DNA from: Streptomyces mangrovisoli
Lineage (GTDB): Bacteria > Actinomycetota > Actinomycetes > Streptomycetales > Streptomycetaceae
Direction of reading: 5' to 3'
Assembly: GCF_000974985.2 (NCBI RefSeq)
Contig: NZ_LAVA02000015.1
Span: 156,255 to 220,254, forward strand
Length of the DNA: 64,000 bases
Of this stretch, positions 9,465 through 17,887 are shown piece by piece (position 1 is the first letter of the stretch; each line of letters opens with the position of its first letter). The position numbers and the translations under genes are program-made. The notes beneath the pieces were generated by a model that did no database searches, was not told where the DNA came from, and was given only the letters and a program-made list of their open reading frames with translations.

Positions 9465-9867
9465 GTGCACGAGCCGAGGACGGCGCTCGCCGAGCGGATC
9501 GCCCGGCGCAGGAGGGGTGTCGGCGACCCTCGTGCGCTGGTGGGCGAGATGCGGCGGGCGGTGCTGCTGGTGCCGGTGGCCGACGGGGGTCTGTGGTCGG
9601 TGCGTTCGGGCGGGGTGCGGTGGATCTGCGGCTTCTCCGACGAGGCCGCACTGGCGGAGTTCGCGGTCCGGCACGCGCCCGGCGACCAACCGCTCGACTA
9701 CGCGGCGCTGCGCGGTGCGCGCATCGTCGACGAGATCGTGCCCGCCCTGGGCGAGCCCGGGGGTCTGGCGGTCGACATCGCCACCGAGGGCGGGGCGATG
9801 TTCTTCCCGCCGGTCGCGGGTGTGGTGCCGGACGCGGTCGCGGTCGACACCGGACGTACGGGTTCGA
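9465..9867 (+). pseudogene. SseB-like gene, 3' end lost into Rhs remnant
   Basis: A GTG start with a GGGAGG site 4 bases upstream opens a frame with about 134 residues of SseB-family sequence (MRRAVLLVPVADGGLWSVR, ALAEFAVRHAPG, LAVDIATEGGAMFFPPVAG). SseB-like proteins are often encoded next to Rhs/polymorphic toxin genes in actinomycetes. After about 9867 this frame loses coding character, although it stays open to 10229, and YD-repeat coding begins in another frame. The intergenic part and the beginning of the Rhs gene therefore seem to have been deleted, joining the two genes out of frame. Confidence 0.65.
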
Positions 9868-10681
9868 ACTGGACCCGGTCGGCCGGGTCACCGCCGTACG
9901 GGCTCAGGGCTGGACCGAGCGCTACGCCTACGACGCGAGCGGCAACCAGACCGAGGCGTCCTGGCCGTCACGCCACCCCGGCGGCGAGGCCGTCGGGCCG
10001 CGCACCCACACCGGCACGGCCGTCACCAGCGCCGGGCGCGTCCGCATCGAGCACGACGCGCTGGGCCGGGTCGTCCTCCGGCAGAAGCCCCGCCTGTCCC
10101 GCAAGCCGGACACCTGGCGCTACGAGTGGGACACCGAGGACCGCCTCGTCTCCACGACCACCCCCGACGGGACACGGTGGACGTACCGCTACGACCCGCT
10201 CGGCCGCCGCGTCGCCAAACAGCGCCTGACGGCCGACGGCGACGGCGTGGCGGAGGAGATCCGGTTCACCTGGGACGGCCCGACCCTGTGCGAGCAGACC
10301 AGCCGCCGGCGGGACCTCCCGCACACGGTCGCCCTGACCGCGGAGCGCACTGTGGGGCGCGACCGCCTGGTCCCGCGACAGCAGCGCCTACACCCCGCCG
10401 CGTTTCCCCGGCCAGTACTTCGATCCCGAGACGGGCTTCCACTACGGGAAACCTGAACAAGGCCAACCTGCAGCGGTTCGAGGACGCCATGCGCGAGCAC
10501 ATGACGGCGGACGGGACGAAGATCTACCGGTTCAATTACCGGAATCAGGGACCGGCGGTCGGTTTCATCGACCCGGCCTCCCAGAAAATGGTCATGTTGC
10601 ACACCGATGGTAAGTTCTGGTCGGCGTGGAAACCGGGCGACAAAGTTCCAGGGAATCATCGGCAAAGGATTTCTGTGGTAG
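9868..10681 (+). pseudogene. Decayed Rhs/YD-repeat toxin gene with colicin-D-like C-terminal tip
   Basis: Rhs sequence can be followed through different frames. In one frame, about 9868-10335, it reads ELDPVGRVTAVRAQGW, ERYAYDASGNQTEASWP, WRYEWDTEDRLVSTTTPDGT and YDPLGRRVAKQRL. A second frame, about 10347-10449, holds the end of the Rhs core (LWGATAWSRDSSAYTP, then FPGQYFDPETGFHYG). A third frame from about 10450 holds a toxin-like tip (FEDAMREHMTADGTKIYRF, FIDPASQKMVMLHTDG, KFWSAWKPGD). An apparent extra A near 10642 moves the end FQGIIGKGFLW-stop (TAG 10679-10681) into yet another frame. The tip resembles colicin-D-type tRNase domains (GKFWSAWK-like motif). The core between VALT and LWGATAW, and the part after FHYG, are missing. 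The tip has visibly lower GC than its surroundings. Confidence 0.75.
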
Positions 10682-11478
10682 CCGACCGAGAACACGGAAC
10701 GCCGTCGCGCCTCGGAGGTGTCCTCGACGCGGACGGCTCCTTCGCCTCGGCCTGGCTGCGGGGGAAGACGGTGGCGCCGGTGGCCGCGGGCGCACGGATC
10801 GACGCGGCACTGGCGCGGCGGATCATGGCCGGCTTCCACGCCGTGGCCGCCGCGTACGTCGTGGCCACGGATCTCTCCGACCCCTCCGGGGCAACGTCCC
10901 GGCTGCCCGCCGACGCCGACCCCACGGGCACCCCTCCGCCCGTGCTGCTCCGTACCCTCGACGCGCGGGGCGCGGTTCTCTTTCCCGAAGCGGGTTACGC
11001 GCTGGCGGCGGGAGACTCCGCCTTCATGGGCGCGGCCCTCGGCGAGGGCGCCGACGCGGCCCGCGCGCGCTTCGGCCGGTACGCGCGATCGGTCCTGGCA
11101 CAGCACCCCTCGGTGGCGGCCGTGGCCGCCTCCCACCCGCCGGCCCACAGGGCCTGGTCACGTCCTGACGACGTCGATCCGGACAGCGCGACGGCGCGGC
11201 AGCTGGCCCTGCTGGACGCGTTCGCCGACGGCAGGTGCGGCGCACCGGACTTCGCGCACGGCTGGTGGGAGGCCCGCCGCGCCTCCCAGGCGCGGGGGGA
11301 GCGGATCCGTGGGGCGCTGGGCGACCTGTTCGACCAGGTGTTCATGACGCTCGAGGACTACGCGGTCGACCCCGCGTTCGCGGAACCCGGCGACCTCGAC
11401 GATGCGGGACTCCAGGCCGCCGTACGCGCGGCCTGGGAGGAGTTTCACCGGCCCGGAACCGGCCGCGGCGGGCAGTGA
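10675..11478 (+). CDS. Colicin-D-type immunity-like protein with N-terminal extension
   Basis: The GTG at 10675 lies inside the toxin remnant's last codons, so GTG and the TAG stop overlap as GTGGTAG. An AAAGGA site sits 5 bases upstream. This arrangement suits translational coupling of toxin and immunity genes. The frame is intact for 267 residues. The C-terminal 95 residues (LLDAFADGRCGAPDFAHGWW, EDYAVDPAFAEPGDLDDAGL) resemble colicin-D immunity domains, which are small acidic helical bundles. The first 165 residues, starting ADREHGTPSRLGGVLDADG, are a domain I do not recognise. The partner toxin is broken but this gene looks functional. Confidence 0.7.
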   Translation: MVADREHGTPSRLGGVLDADGSFASAWLRGKTVAPVAAGARIDAALARRIMAGFHAVAAAYVVATDLSDPSGATSRLPADADPTGTPPPVLLRTLDARGAVLFPEAGYALAAGDSAFMGAALGEGADAARARFGRYARSVLAQHPSVAAVAASHPPAHRAWSRPDDVDPDSATARQLALLDAFADGRCGAPDFAHGWWEARRASQARGERIRGALGDLFDQVFMTLEDYAVDPAFAEPGDLDDAGLQAAVRAAWEEFHRPGTGRGGQ

Positions 11479-11535
11479 TCGCGGCTCGGTCCACCGGGTG
11501 ATCCGGCGCGCGACGCGGGAGCGTCGGCGCACGCG

Positions 11536-11958
11536 TCAGCCCAGGAAGCTCAGCCGGACCTTGCGCTGCGGGTTGTCCTTGTTGGTGTCGACCAGGCACA
11601 CCGACTGCCACGTGCCGAGCTCCAGTCGCCCGCCGACCACCGGGAGCGTCGCGTGCGGCGGGACGATCGCGGGCAGGACGTGGTCGCGGCCGTGGCCGGG
11701 GCTGCCGTGCCGGTGCTGCCAGCGGTCGTCGGCGGGCAGCAGGGAGTGCAGGGCGGCCAGCAGGTCGTCGTCGCTGCCGGCGCCCGTCTCGATCACCGCG
11801 ATCCCGGCGGTGGCGTGCGGCACGAAGACGTTCAGCAGGCCGTCGCGGCCGCCGGCCGCCTCGCGCAGGAAGGTCTCGATGTCACGGGTGAGGTCGACGA
11901 CCGTCTCCCGGGAGCCGGAGGCGACGGTGAGGATCCGCGTGGTGAAGGCGTCTGACAT
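11536..11958 (-). CDS. YjbQ/UPF0047-family secondary thiamine-phosphate synthase-like protein
   Basis: The 140-residue protein has the whole YjbQ family pattern: HATAGIAVIETGAGSDDDLL, a central HRHGSPGHGRDHVLPAI, LELGTWQSVCLVDTN and a final PQRKVRLSFLG. Some members were reported to have weak thiamine-phosphate synthase activity, and the real role is uncertain. The ATG at 11958 has a GGAAGG ribosome site. It is divergent from the monooxygenase gene with 92 bp between them. Confidence 0.88.
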   Translation of the reverse strand: MSDAFTTRILTVASGSRETVVDLTRDIETFLREAAGGRDGLLNVFVPHATAGIAVIETGAGSDDDLLAALHSLLPADDRWQHRHGSPGHGRDHVLPAIVPPHATLPVVGGRLELGTWQSVCLVDTNKDNPQRKVRLSFLG

Positions 11959-12050
11959 GCCTTCCATCCTCACCCATGGGCCGCCCGCCACACCCGTACG
12001 ACGTCGGGAAGATCCGTGGGCCCGGCGCGGTTCGTACAGGCGTGAACGAC

Positions 12051-13118
12051 ATGCGTGAGGTCGAGGTGGTCGTCGTCGGTGCCGGGCAGGCCGGGCTGTC
12101 GAGCGGCTACCACCTGCGGCGCACCGGTTACGAGCCGGGGCGCGACTTCGTGGTGCTCGACCACTCCCCCGGCCCCGGTGGCGCCTGGCAGTTCCGCTGG
12201 CCGTCGCTGACGTACGGCAAGGTGCACGGGATGCACGCGCTGCCCGGCATGGAGCTGACCGGCGCGGACCCGGCGCGGCCCTCGGCGCAGGTCGTCCCGG
12301 AGTACTTCGCCGCGTACGAGCGCGCCTTCGACCTTCGGGTACGGCGTCCCGTGGACGTACGGTCCGTGCGCGAGGGCGACGGCGGGCGGCTGCTCGTGGA
12401 GACGTCGGCCGGCGACTGGTCGACGCGGGCGCTGATCAACGCCACCGGGACCTGGGACCGGCCGTTCTGGCCGCGCTACCCCGGTCAGGAGACCTTCCGC
12501 GGGCGCCAGTTGCACACCGCGCGGTACCCCGGGCCGCAGGCGTTCGCCGGGCAGCGGGTGATCGTGGTCGGCGGCGGCGCCTCGGGCACGCAGCACCTGC
12601 TCGAACTCGCGCCGTACGCCGCCTCGACGACCTGGGTCACCCGGCGGCCGCCGGTCTTCCGGGAGGGCCCGTTCGACGAGGGCGCGGGGCGGGCGGCGGT
12701 GGCTCTCGTGGAGGAGCGGGTACGTCAGGGGCTGCCGCCGCGGAGCGTGGTCTCGGTGACCGGGCTGCCGCTGAACGACGCGGTCCGGCAGGGTCTGGAG
12801 GACGGCGTCCTGGACCGGCTGCCGATGTTCGACCGGATCACCCCCACCGGGGTGGAGTGGGCCGACGGGCGGCGCGTCGAGGCCGACGTCATCCTGTGGG
12901 CGACCGGCTTCCGGGCCGCGATCGACCATCTCGCGCCGCTGCGGCTGCGCGAGCCGGGCGGCGGGATCCGCGTCGAGGGGACCCGCGCGGTCGCCGACCC
13001 GCGCGTCCACCTCGTCGGCTACGGCCCCTCGGCCAGCACGATCGGCGCCAACCGCGCCGGCCGGGCGGCCGTACGGGACATCCGGAGGCTGCTCTCGGAC
13101 GAGCCCGTGGCCGCGTGA
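12051..13118 (+). CDS. FAD/NAD(P)H-dependent flavin monooxygenase
   Basis: The 355-residue soluble protein has an N-terminal FAD-binding GxGxxG (VVVGAGQAGLSSGYHL, residues about 6-20) and a second dinucleotide motif VVGGGASGTQH near residue 180 for NAD(P)H. An ATGF motif (ILWATGFRAAIDHL) lies near the C-terminus, as in YUCCA/CzcO-like monooxygenases. I chose the ATG at 12051, with AGG 10 bases upstream, over a GTG at 12042 that lacks spacing. The substrate is unknown. Confidence 0.85.
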   Translation: MREVEVVVVGAGQAGLSSGYHLRRTGYEPGRDFVVLDHSPGPGGAWQFRWPSLTYGKVHGMHALPGMELTGADPARPSAQVVPEYFAAYERAFDLRVRRPVDVRSVREGDGGRLLVETSAGDWSTRALINATGTWDRPFWPRYPGQETFRGRQLHTARYPGPQAFAGQRVIVVGGGASGTQHLLELAPYAASTTWVTRRPPVFREGPFDEGAGRAAVALVEERVRQGLPPRSVVSVTGLPLNDAVRQGLEDGVLDRLPMFDRITPTGVEWADGRRVEADVILWATGFRAAIDHLAPLRLREPGGGIRVEGTRAVADPRVHLVGYGPSASTIGANRAGRAAVRDIRRLLSDEPVAA

Positions 13119-13161
13119 CACCGGTCCGGCGCGTGACGCCGGTCCGGCGCGGGGCTCACGC

Positions 13162-14175
13162 TCACGGCGTGGGGTGCAGACTCTCGGCGCTCTGCGGCTG
13201 CTGACTGCCGGGGTTCTGGGGTTGCCCGCTGCCGGTGTTCTGGGGTTGCCCGCTGCCGGTGCTATGCGGTGGCGAATCGGCGGTGGGCTTCTGCTGCTGT
13301 TCGTTCTGTTGCTTCTTCTGCTGTTGCTTCTTCTGCTGCGTCTTCTGCTGGTTGGCGTTGAACTCCGCGACGTTGCGCTGGTGCTGCGCGTAGTCGGACG
13401 TGAAGCGGGTGTCGCCCGGCTTGACCGTGACGAAGTACAGCCAGTCGCCGGGGGTCGGGTTGATCGCGGCGCGCATCGCGTCCGCGCCCGGGTTGTCGAT
13501 GGGCGTGGGTGGCAGGCCCATGCGCTCGTAGGAGTTGTAGGGGCTGTCGATCCGGGTGTCGCCCGTGGTGGTCCTGAGAGTGCTGCGGTTGAGCGCGTAG
13601 TTGATGGTGGAGTCCATCTGGAGGGGCATCCCGCGCCCCAGCCGGTTGAACACCACCCGGGCCACCTTGCCCATGTCGGCCTTCGAGGCGGCCTCCGCCT
13701 GGATGATGCTGGCGATGGTGACGGCCTGGTAGACGTTCATCGCGTTGCGCTGGGCGCCCGCCGCGACCGGGGCCCCGGTGAACCTGCGGTTCGCGGTGTC
13801 CACCATGGCCGACAGCAGCGCCTCGGGCGTCGTCGCCCTGCGGTCCTTCGGCAGGGGGTAGGTCGCCGGGAAGAGGTAGCCCTCCGGGTTGCCGCCCGCC
13901 TCGCTCGGCAGCTTGAGATGCGCCTTGGCCGCGGCCTTCGCGGTGGTGCCGGCGGGCACTTCGAGGGCCTTGTCGACGGCCTCGTAGACCCGGTTCGCGC
14001 GCCAGCCCTCCGGGATGACGAGCGCGGTGGGGCGGGAGTCCTCCTCGCCGCCGCCCAGCGTCAGCAGCGGCACCGCCACGGCGGTGCCGGCCACGACGGC
14101 ACCGGTCGCGATGAGGGCGAGCCGGCCCCGACGCGTCAGTCGGATCGTCTTGCGTGGCGGAGTGTTCGTCTGCAT
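13162..14175 (-). CDS. mltG: Endolytic transglycosylase MltG-like (YceG) protein with Gln-rich tail
   Basis: A 337-residue protein with one N-terminal membrane anchor (residues about 18-42) after a basic start. The YceG/MltG catalytic domain follows, with the glutamate motif ASIIQAEA, FNRLGRGMPLQMDSTINYAL and GLPPTPIDNPGADAM. MltG cleaves nascent peptidoglycan and limits strand length. It lacks the long cytoplasmic and LysM-like parts of some family members, so it may be a second, shorter copy. The last 60 residues are a low-complexity tail (Gln/Lys runs, then GSGQPQN repeats) that should be disordered outside the membrane. The stop lies 72 bp from the ABC gene upstream. Confidence 0.82.
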   Translation of the reverse strand: MQTNTPPRKTIRLTRRGRLALIATGAVVAGTAVAVPLLTLGGGEEDSRPTALVIPEGWRANRVYEAVDKALEVPAGTTAKAAAKAHLKLPSEAGGNPEGYLFPATYPLPKDRRATTPEALLSAMVDTANRRFTGAPVAAGAQRNAMNVYQAVTIASIIQAEAASKADMGKVARVVFNRLGRGMPLQMDSTINYALNRSTLRTTTGDTRIDSPYNSYERMGLPPTPIDNPGADAMRAAINPTPGDWLYFVTVKPGDTRFTSDYAQHQRNVAEFNANQQKTQQKKQQQKKQQNEQQQKPTADSPPHSTGSGQPQNTGSGQPQNPGSQQPQSAESLHPTP

Positions 14176-14247
14176 GCGGGTACGTTAGCCCGCTTATCGT
14201 TCTAATTCCGGCATACAGGGGCGTATCGCCGAATATTTGGCATAGCG

Positions 14248-16218
14248 TCAGCTGGTCGGCTCCAGGCCCGAGTCGACCCGCGGCCCCGGCCGGGAGTCGC
14301 CCCGCGGTGACGGGCGGCCGCCGCCGTGAGGTGACGGGCGGGAGCCGCCCCGACGCGACGGTTGGGAGTCGACGCGCGGCTCCGGGCCGGTGCGGGCCTG
14401 CGCCTCCGGACGCGCCTCGGCCTGCGGCTGCTGCCGGGCGTCCCGGCGGACCAGTTCCGCGTACCGTCCGTCGAGCTCGAGCAGCTCCTCGTGCGTGCCG
14501 CGCTCGGCCGTGCGGCCGCCGTCGAGGACGACGATCTGGTCGGCGTCGCGGATGGTGGACAGCCGGTGGGCGATGGTGAGCGTGGTCCGGTTGGCGGACA
14601 GCGCGTCGATCGCCTCCTGCACGGCGTGCTCGGTACGGGTGTCCAGCGCGCTGGTCGCCTCGTCGAGGATGAGCACCGGCGGGTCGCGCAGGATGGTGCG
14701 GGCGATCGCCAGGCGCTGCTTCTCTCCGCCGGAGAAACGGTGCCCGCGTTCGCCGACGACCGTGTCGTAGCCGTCGGGCAGCGCGGAGATGTGGTCGTGG
14801 ATCTGGGCCGCCTTCGCGGCCGCGTGCAGCTCCTCGTCGGTGGCGTCCGGCTTCGCGAAGCGGAGGTTGTCGGCCACCGAGGCGTGGAAGAGGTACGTCT
14901 CCTGGGAGACCACCCCGACCGCGCGGGCGAGGGTGTCGAAGTCCAGGTCGCGGACGTCGACGCCGTCCAGGGTGACCCGGCCGCCGGTGACGTCGTAGAG
15001 CCGTGGCACGAGGTAGCCGAGGGTGGACTTGCCGGCGCCGGTCGGGCCGACGACCGCGAGACTGCTCCCGGCCGGGACGGTGATGTCGATGCCGTCGAGG
15101 ATCGGGCCGCTCTTGTCGTCGTAGCGGAAGGCGACGTCCTCGAAGCGGACCTCGCCCTTGACGCGGTCGAGGTGGACCGGGTCCTGGCGCTCGGTGATGT
15201 CGATCGGCAGGTCGAGGTACTCGAAGATGCGCTGGAAGAGCGCGAGCGAGCTCTGGATCTGCACACCGGTCGCCAGCAGGCTGACGGCCGGGCGGAACAG
15301 GCCCTGCTGGAGGGAGACGAAGGCGACGATGGTGCCGATGGAGACCTTCGGGCCGCCCATCTGGAGGGCCATCCCCGCGGTCCAGTAGATGACGGCCGGC
15401 ATCGCGGCCATCACGATCGTGATCACGGCCATGCGCCAGCGGCCGGCCATGTTCGACCTCACCTCGAGGTCGACCAGGCGCTCGGACTCGTCCGCGAACG
15501 ACTCGGTGAGCGAATCGGCGCGGCCCATCGTGCGGCCGAGCAGGATGCCGCTGACCGAGAGCGACTCGGTGACGGTCGCGGCCATGGCGGCCATCTGCTT
15601 CTGGCGCTGCGTGGTGATCTTCTTGCGCTCGTTGCCGACGCGGCGGCTGATCCAGACGAACGCCGGCAGCAGGACCAGGGAGACGACCGTGAGCCGCCAG
15701 TCGAGGGCCAGCATGGCGACGACGGTGGCGACGACGCTCGTGAGGTTGGAGACCAGCGAGGTGGCGGTGGACGTGACCGTGGCCTGCATACCGCCGATGT
15801 CGTTGGCGATGCGCGACTGGACCTCGCCGGTCCGGGTGCGCGTGAAGAACGCCAGCGACATGCGCTGCAGCCGCCCGTACACGGCGGTGCGCAGGTCGTG
15901 CATGACGCGCTGGCCCACGGTGGTGGAGATCAGCGTCTGCAGGACACCGAAGACGCTGTTGAGGACGGCGCTGAGGATCATGCCGAGCGCGAGCAGGCTC
16001 AGCAGGCCGGTGCGGCCCTGCGGGATGGCGGTGTCCAGGGTCGCCTTCAGCAGGAAGGGCGTGGCCACCGAGACCAGCGAGGCGGCGCCGACCAGGAGGC
16101 CGACGATCGCGAGCCGGCCGCGGTAGGGCCTGAAGAGGCCGAGGATGCGACGCACCTGACGGGGCTGTTCCTTGGCGTCGGCGGGCGGGGTCCAGGTGAT
16201 CTGGCTGTCGGGGCGCAT
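14248..16218 (-). CDS. ABC exporter, fused membrane and ATPase domains
   Basis: A 656-residue half-transporter with six membrane segments (residues about 35-330) and a C-terminal ATPase with intact Walker A (GPTGAGKSTLG), signature (FSGGEKQR), Walker B (VLILDEATSALD) and the switch His (IAHRLST). It probably works as a homodimeric multidrug-type exporter. The last 70 residues are a disordered Arg/Pro/Ser tail with SRPSPRGG-like repeats that is not needed by the family. It diverges from a MarR gene with an operator-like palindrome between them, so it is probably repressed by that MarR protein. Confidence 0.9.
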   Translation of the reverse strand: MRPDSQITWTPPADAKEQPRQVRRILGLFRPYRGRLAIVGLLVGAASLVSVATPFLLKATLDTAIPQGRTGLLSLLALGMILSAVLNSVFGVLQTLISTTVGQRVMHDLRTAVYGRLQRMSLAFFTRTRTGEVQSRIANDIGGMQATVTSTATSLVSNLTSVVATVVAMLALDWRLTVVSLVLLPAFVWISRRVGNERKKITTQRQKQMAAMAATVTESLSVSGILLGRTMGRADSLTESFADESERLVDLEVRSNMAGRWRMAVITIVMAAMPAVIYWTAGMALQMGGPKVSIGTIVAFVSLQQGLFRPAVSLLATGVQIQSSLALFQRIFEYLDLPIDITERQDPVHLDRVKGEVRFEDVAFRYDDKSGPILDGIDITVPAGSSLAVVGPTGAGKSTLGYLVPRLYDVTGGRVTLDGVDVRDLDFDTLARAVGVVSQETYLFHASVADNLRFAKPDATDEELHAAAKAAQIHDHISALPDGYDTVVGERGHRFSGGEKQRLAIARTILRDPPVLILDEATSALDTRTEHAVQEAIDALSANRTTLTIAHRLSTIRDADQIVVLDGGRTAERGTHEELLELDGRYAELVRRDARQQPQAEARPEAQARTGPEPRVDSQPSRRGGSRPSPHGGGRPSPRGDSRPGPRVDSGLEPTS

Positions 16219-16276
16219 GGGCTCCTACGGAGGATGAGGGAACGGAGAGTGAGGTGACGGAGGGCTCAGGGACGAG

Positions 16277-16309
16277 GCCTCACGGAGCTGAACGAAGCCT
16301 CACGGAGCT
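16277..16309. repeat. 13-bp direct repeat in the MarR/ABC intergenic region
   Basis: GCCTCACGGAGCT occurs at 16277-16289 and 16297-16309, a 20-bp period close to two helical turns. It lies beside the palindrome at 16314. Confidence 0.7.
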
Positions 16310-16313
16310 TAGC

Positions 16314-16338
16314 TCATTGTTACCTATACTCACAATGA
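16314..16338. promoter_or_regulatory. Palindromic operator between MarR and ABC exporter genes
   Basis: TCATTGT and ACAATGA are perfect 7-base arms separated by 11 bases. They lie 24 bp before the MarR start in an AT-rich island that also contains TATACT. This size fits a MarR dimer site, so autorepression and repression of the exporter are likely. Confidence 0.65.
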
Positions 16339-16362
16339 ACGGCATCCTGATATTGTTCCCCC

Positions 16363-16812
16363 ATGACCTCCCCCGACCCCGACGGCCTGCTGGCCGAGCA
16401 GTTGCTGCGGCTCACCCGCCGGGTGCACCGCATCCAGAAGCACCATCTGGAGCAGCGCGATGTGGGCATCACCCCGGCCCAGTCACGGCTGCTGCGCACG
16501 CTCGCGCACTACGGCTCGCCGCCGCGCATGGCGGACCTCGCGGAGCGCCTGGAAGTGGTGCCGCGGGCGGTCACGACCCTGGTCGACGGGCTGGAGGCGC
16601 ACGGCAAGGTGCGCCGGGCACCGGACCCGACCAATCGCCGGGTCATCCGCATCGAACTCACCGAGGACGGCCACAAGTCCCTGCGCGAGCTGCACGCGGC
16701 ACGCCGCTCGGCGGCGGAGGAGATCCTCGCACCGCTGACGGACGAGCAGCGCGAGGTGTTCGGGACACTGCTGGACACGCTGATGGACGGGGTGGCCACG
16801 CGCCGCTGCTGA
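16363..16812 (+). CDS. MarR-family transcriptional regulator
   Basis: The 149-residue protein has a winged helix (MADLAERLEVVPRAVTTLVD as recognition region, then a wing with APDPTNRRVIRIELTEDG) flanked by dimerisation helices. MarR proteins bind palindromes and release them on binding small phenolic or drug-like ligands. It faces the ABC exporter across 144 bp containing a 7-11-7 palindrome, the usual layout for a drug-responsive efflux pair. Confidence 0.88.
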   Translation: MTSPDPDGLLAEQLLRLTRRVHRIQKHHLEQRDVGITPAQSRLLRTLAHYGSPPRMADLAERLEVVPRAVTTLVDGLEAHGKVRRAPDPTNRRVIRIELTEDGHKSLRELHAARRSAAEEILAPLTDEQREVFGTLLDTLMDGVATRRC

Positions 16813-16854
16813 GCCCGTCCCTCTCGCGGTGCGAGGCCTGATGCCGTAGGCGCC

Positions 16855-17595
16855 CTAGGCCGCCAGGTCGGCCTTGTCCCCCATCAGCACCACCGGGTGC
16901 TGGGCCGGGTCGAGCGTGCGCAGCAGGTACTGCATCCGCGACTTGGACATGCTCACGCACGCGGACGTGCCGCTGCCGTGGTCCATGTGCAGCCAGATGC
17001 TGCCGCCCTTGCTCTCGCCCTCGGGGCGGGTCGGGTTGTTGGGCGGGGTGCCCTTGACGCGGTTGTAGTCGATGGCGATGACGTAGTCGAAGTCGTGCCA
17101 GTGCGACTTGGGCCAGTAGTGCGGCGCCTGGATGGACGCGTCCTGCGTGTACGGCAGCTTCGCACCGGGGTCGGCCAGCACGCCTCCCGCGTCGCTCAGC
17201 GTGAAGACGCCGACGGGGCTGCGCTTGTCGCCCTCGTGGTGGTCGGTCGTCCAGCCCTTCTTGCCGTTGTGCGCGGCCCAGCTGCTCACGCGCTTCCACG
17301 TCTTGCCGGTCCGGGTGTAGAGCACGACCGTCGAGTCCGCCGAGTCCCGGCCCGCGCCGTAGACGGCCACGACCTGCCGGGAGTTCGCCGGGATCTGCTG
17401 CTGGAGGCGACTGCCGACCTGCGGGATCTCGGTGAGGGCGGCCTTGTCCGCCGCCTGCGCGCCGGACTTCGGCTTCGCCGCGCCCCCGGCGCCGCCGCTG
17501 CCGTCGCCCTGGTCGCCGTCCTTGCCCCCGCCGCAGCCCGACAGGGTCGCCAGGAGGACTCCACAGGCCGCCAAGGCGACCGCCGTACGCCGCAT
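16855..17595 (-). CDS. L,D-transpeptidase-family (YkuD-like) lipoprotein
   Basis: The 246-residue precursor begins with a lipoprotein signal ending in LSGC (C21 as lipid anchor), then a Gly-rich linker. The C-terminal half has YkuD-type blocks: KRSPVGVFTL, a HWHDFDYVIAIDYN segment, and WLHMDHGSGTSACVSM with the probable catalytic Cys. Such enzymes form 3-3 peptidoglycan crosslinks or attach proteins. The usual SHGC motif is altered to TSAC here, so activity should not be assumed. It is convergent with the MarR gene. Confidence 0.75.
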   Translation of the reverse strand: MRRTAVALAACGVLLATLSGCGGGKDGDQGDGSGGAGGAAKPKSGAQAADKAALTEIPQVGSRLQQQIPANSRQVVAVYGAGRDSADSTVVLYTRTGKTWKRVSSWAAHNGKKGWTTDHHEGDKRSPVGVFTLSDAGGVLADPGAKLPYTQDASIQAPHYWPKSHWHDFDYVIAIDYNRVKGTPPNNPTRPEGESKGGSIWLHMDHGSGTSACVSMSKSRMQYLLRTLDPAQHPVVLMGDKADLAA

Positions 17596-17887
17596 TTCAC
17601 CGTTCCGCACCGCCCCATGGTGCCATCCCGGGTCGAACGGACGGGCGGCGGGCGGGGCGGCTGGTTCAGGGCTGTGACATGAACGGGGGCCGCGACGACC
17701 GGCGGTTCCTCGCCATCGCCGCGCCGGCGGCCGGGAAAACCGTTTGCTTCCGACCACGCTGCGAGGCGAACCTTTCACGGTTTGCAGTCGCGCTCCGGCG
17801 CGGCCCCATCCCCCCTCCCCCTGACCTCTGACCCCTGAGCCCTGCCCCTCCCTCGCCGACCGTCCCTCACCGAGCCCCTGGATCGTC
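17596..17887. other. Intergenic region between divergent genes
   Basis: These 292 bp separate the lipoprotein gene from the ABC exporter pair and must contain both promoters. I see no RNA gene or clear operator. Confidence 0.5.

Noticed and set aside
9373..10674. Upstream part of the 701-codon frame that ends at 11478
   Set aside because: Only the part from the GTG at 10675, and the toxin tip from about 10450, resembles real protein. The rest is a shadow of the SseB and Rhs frames.
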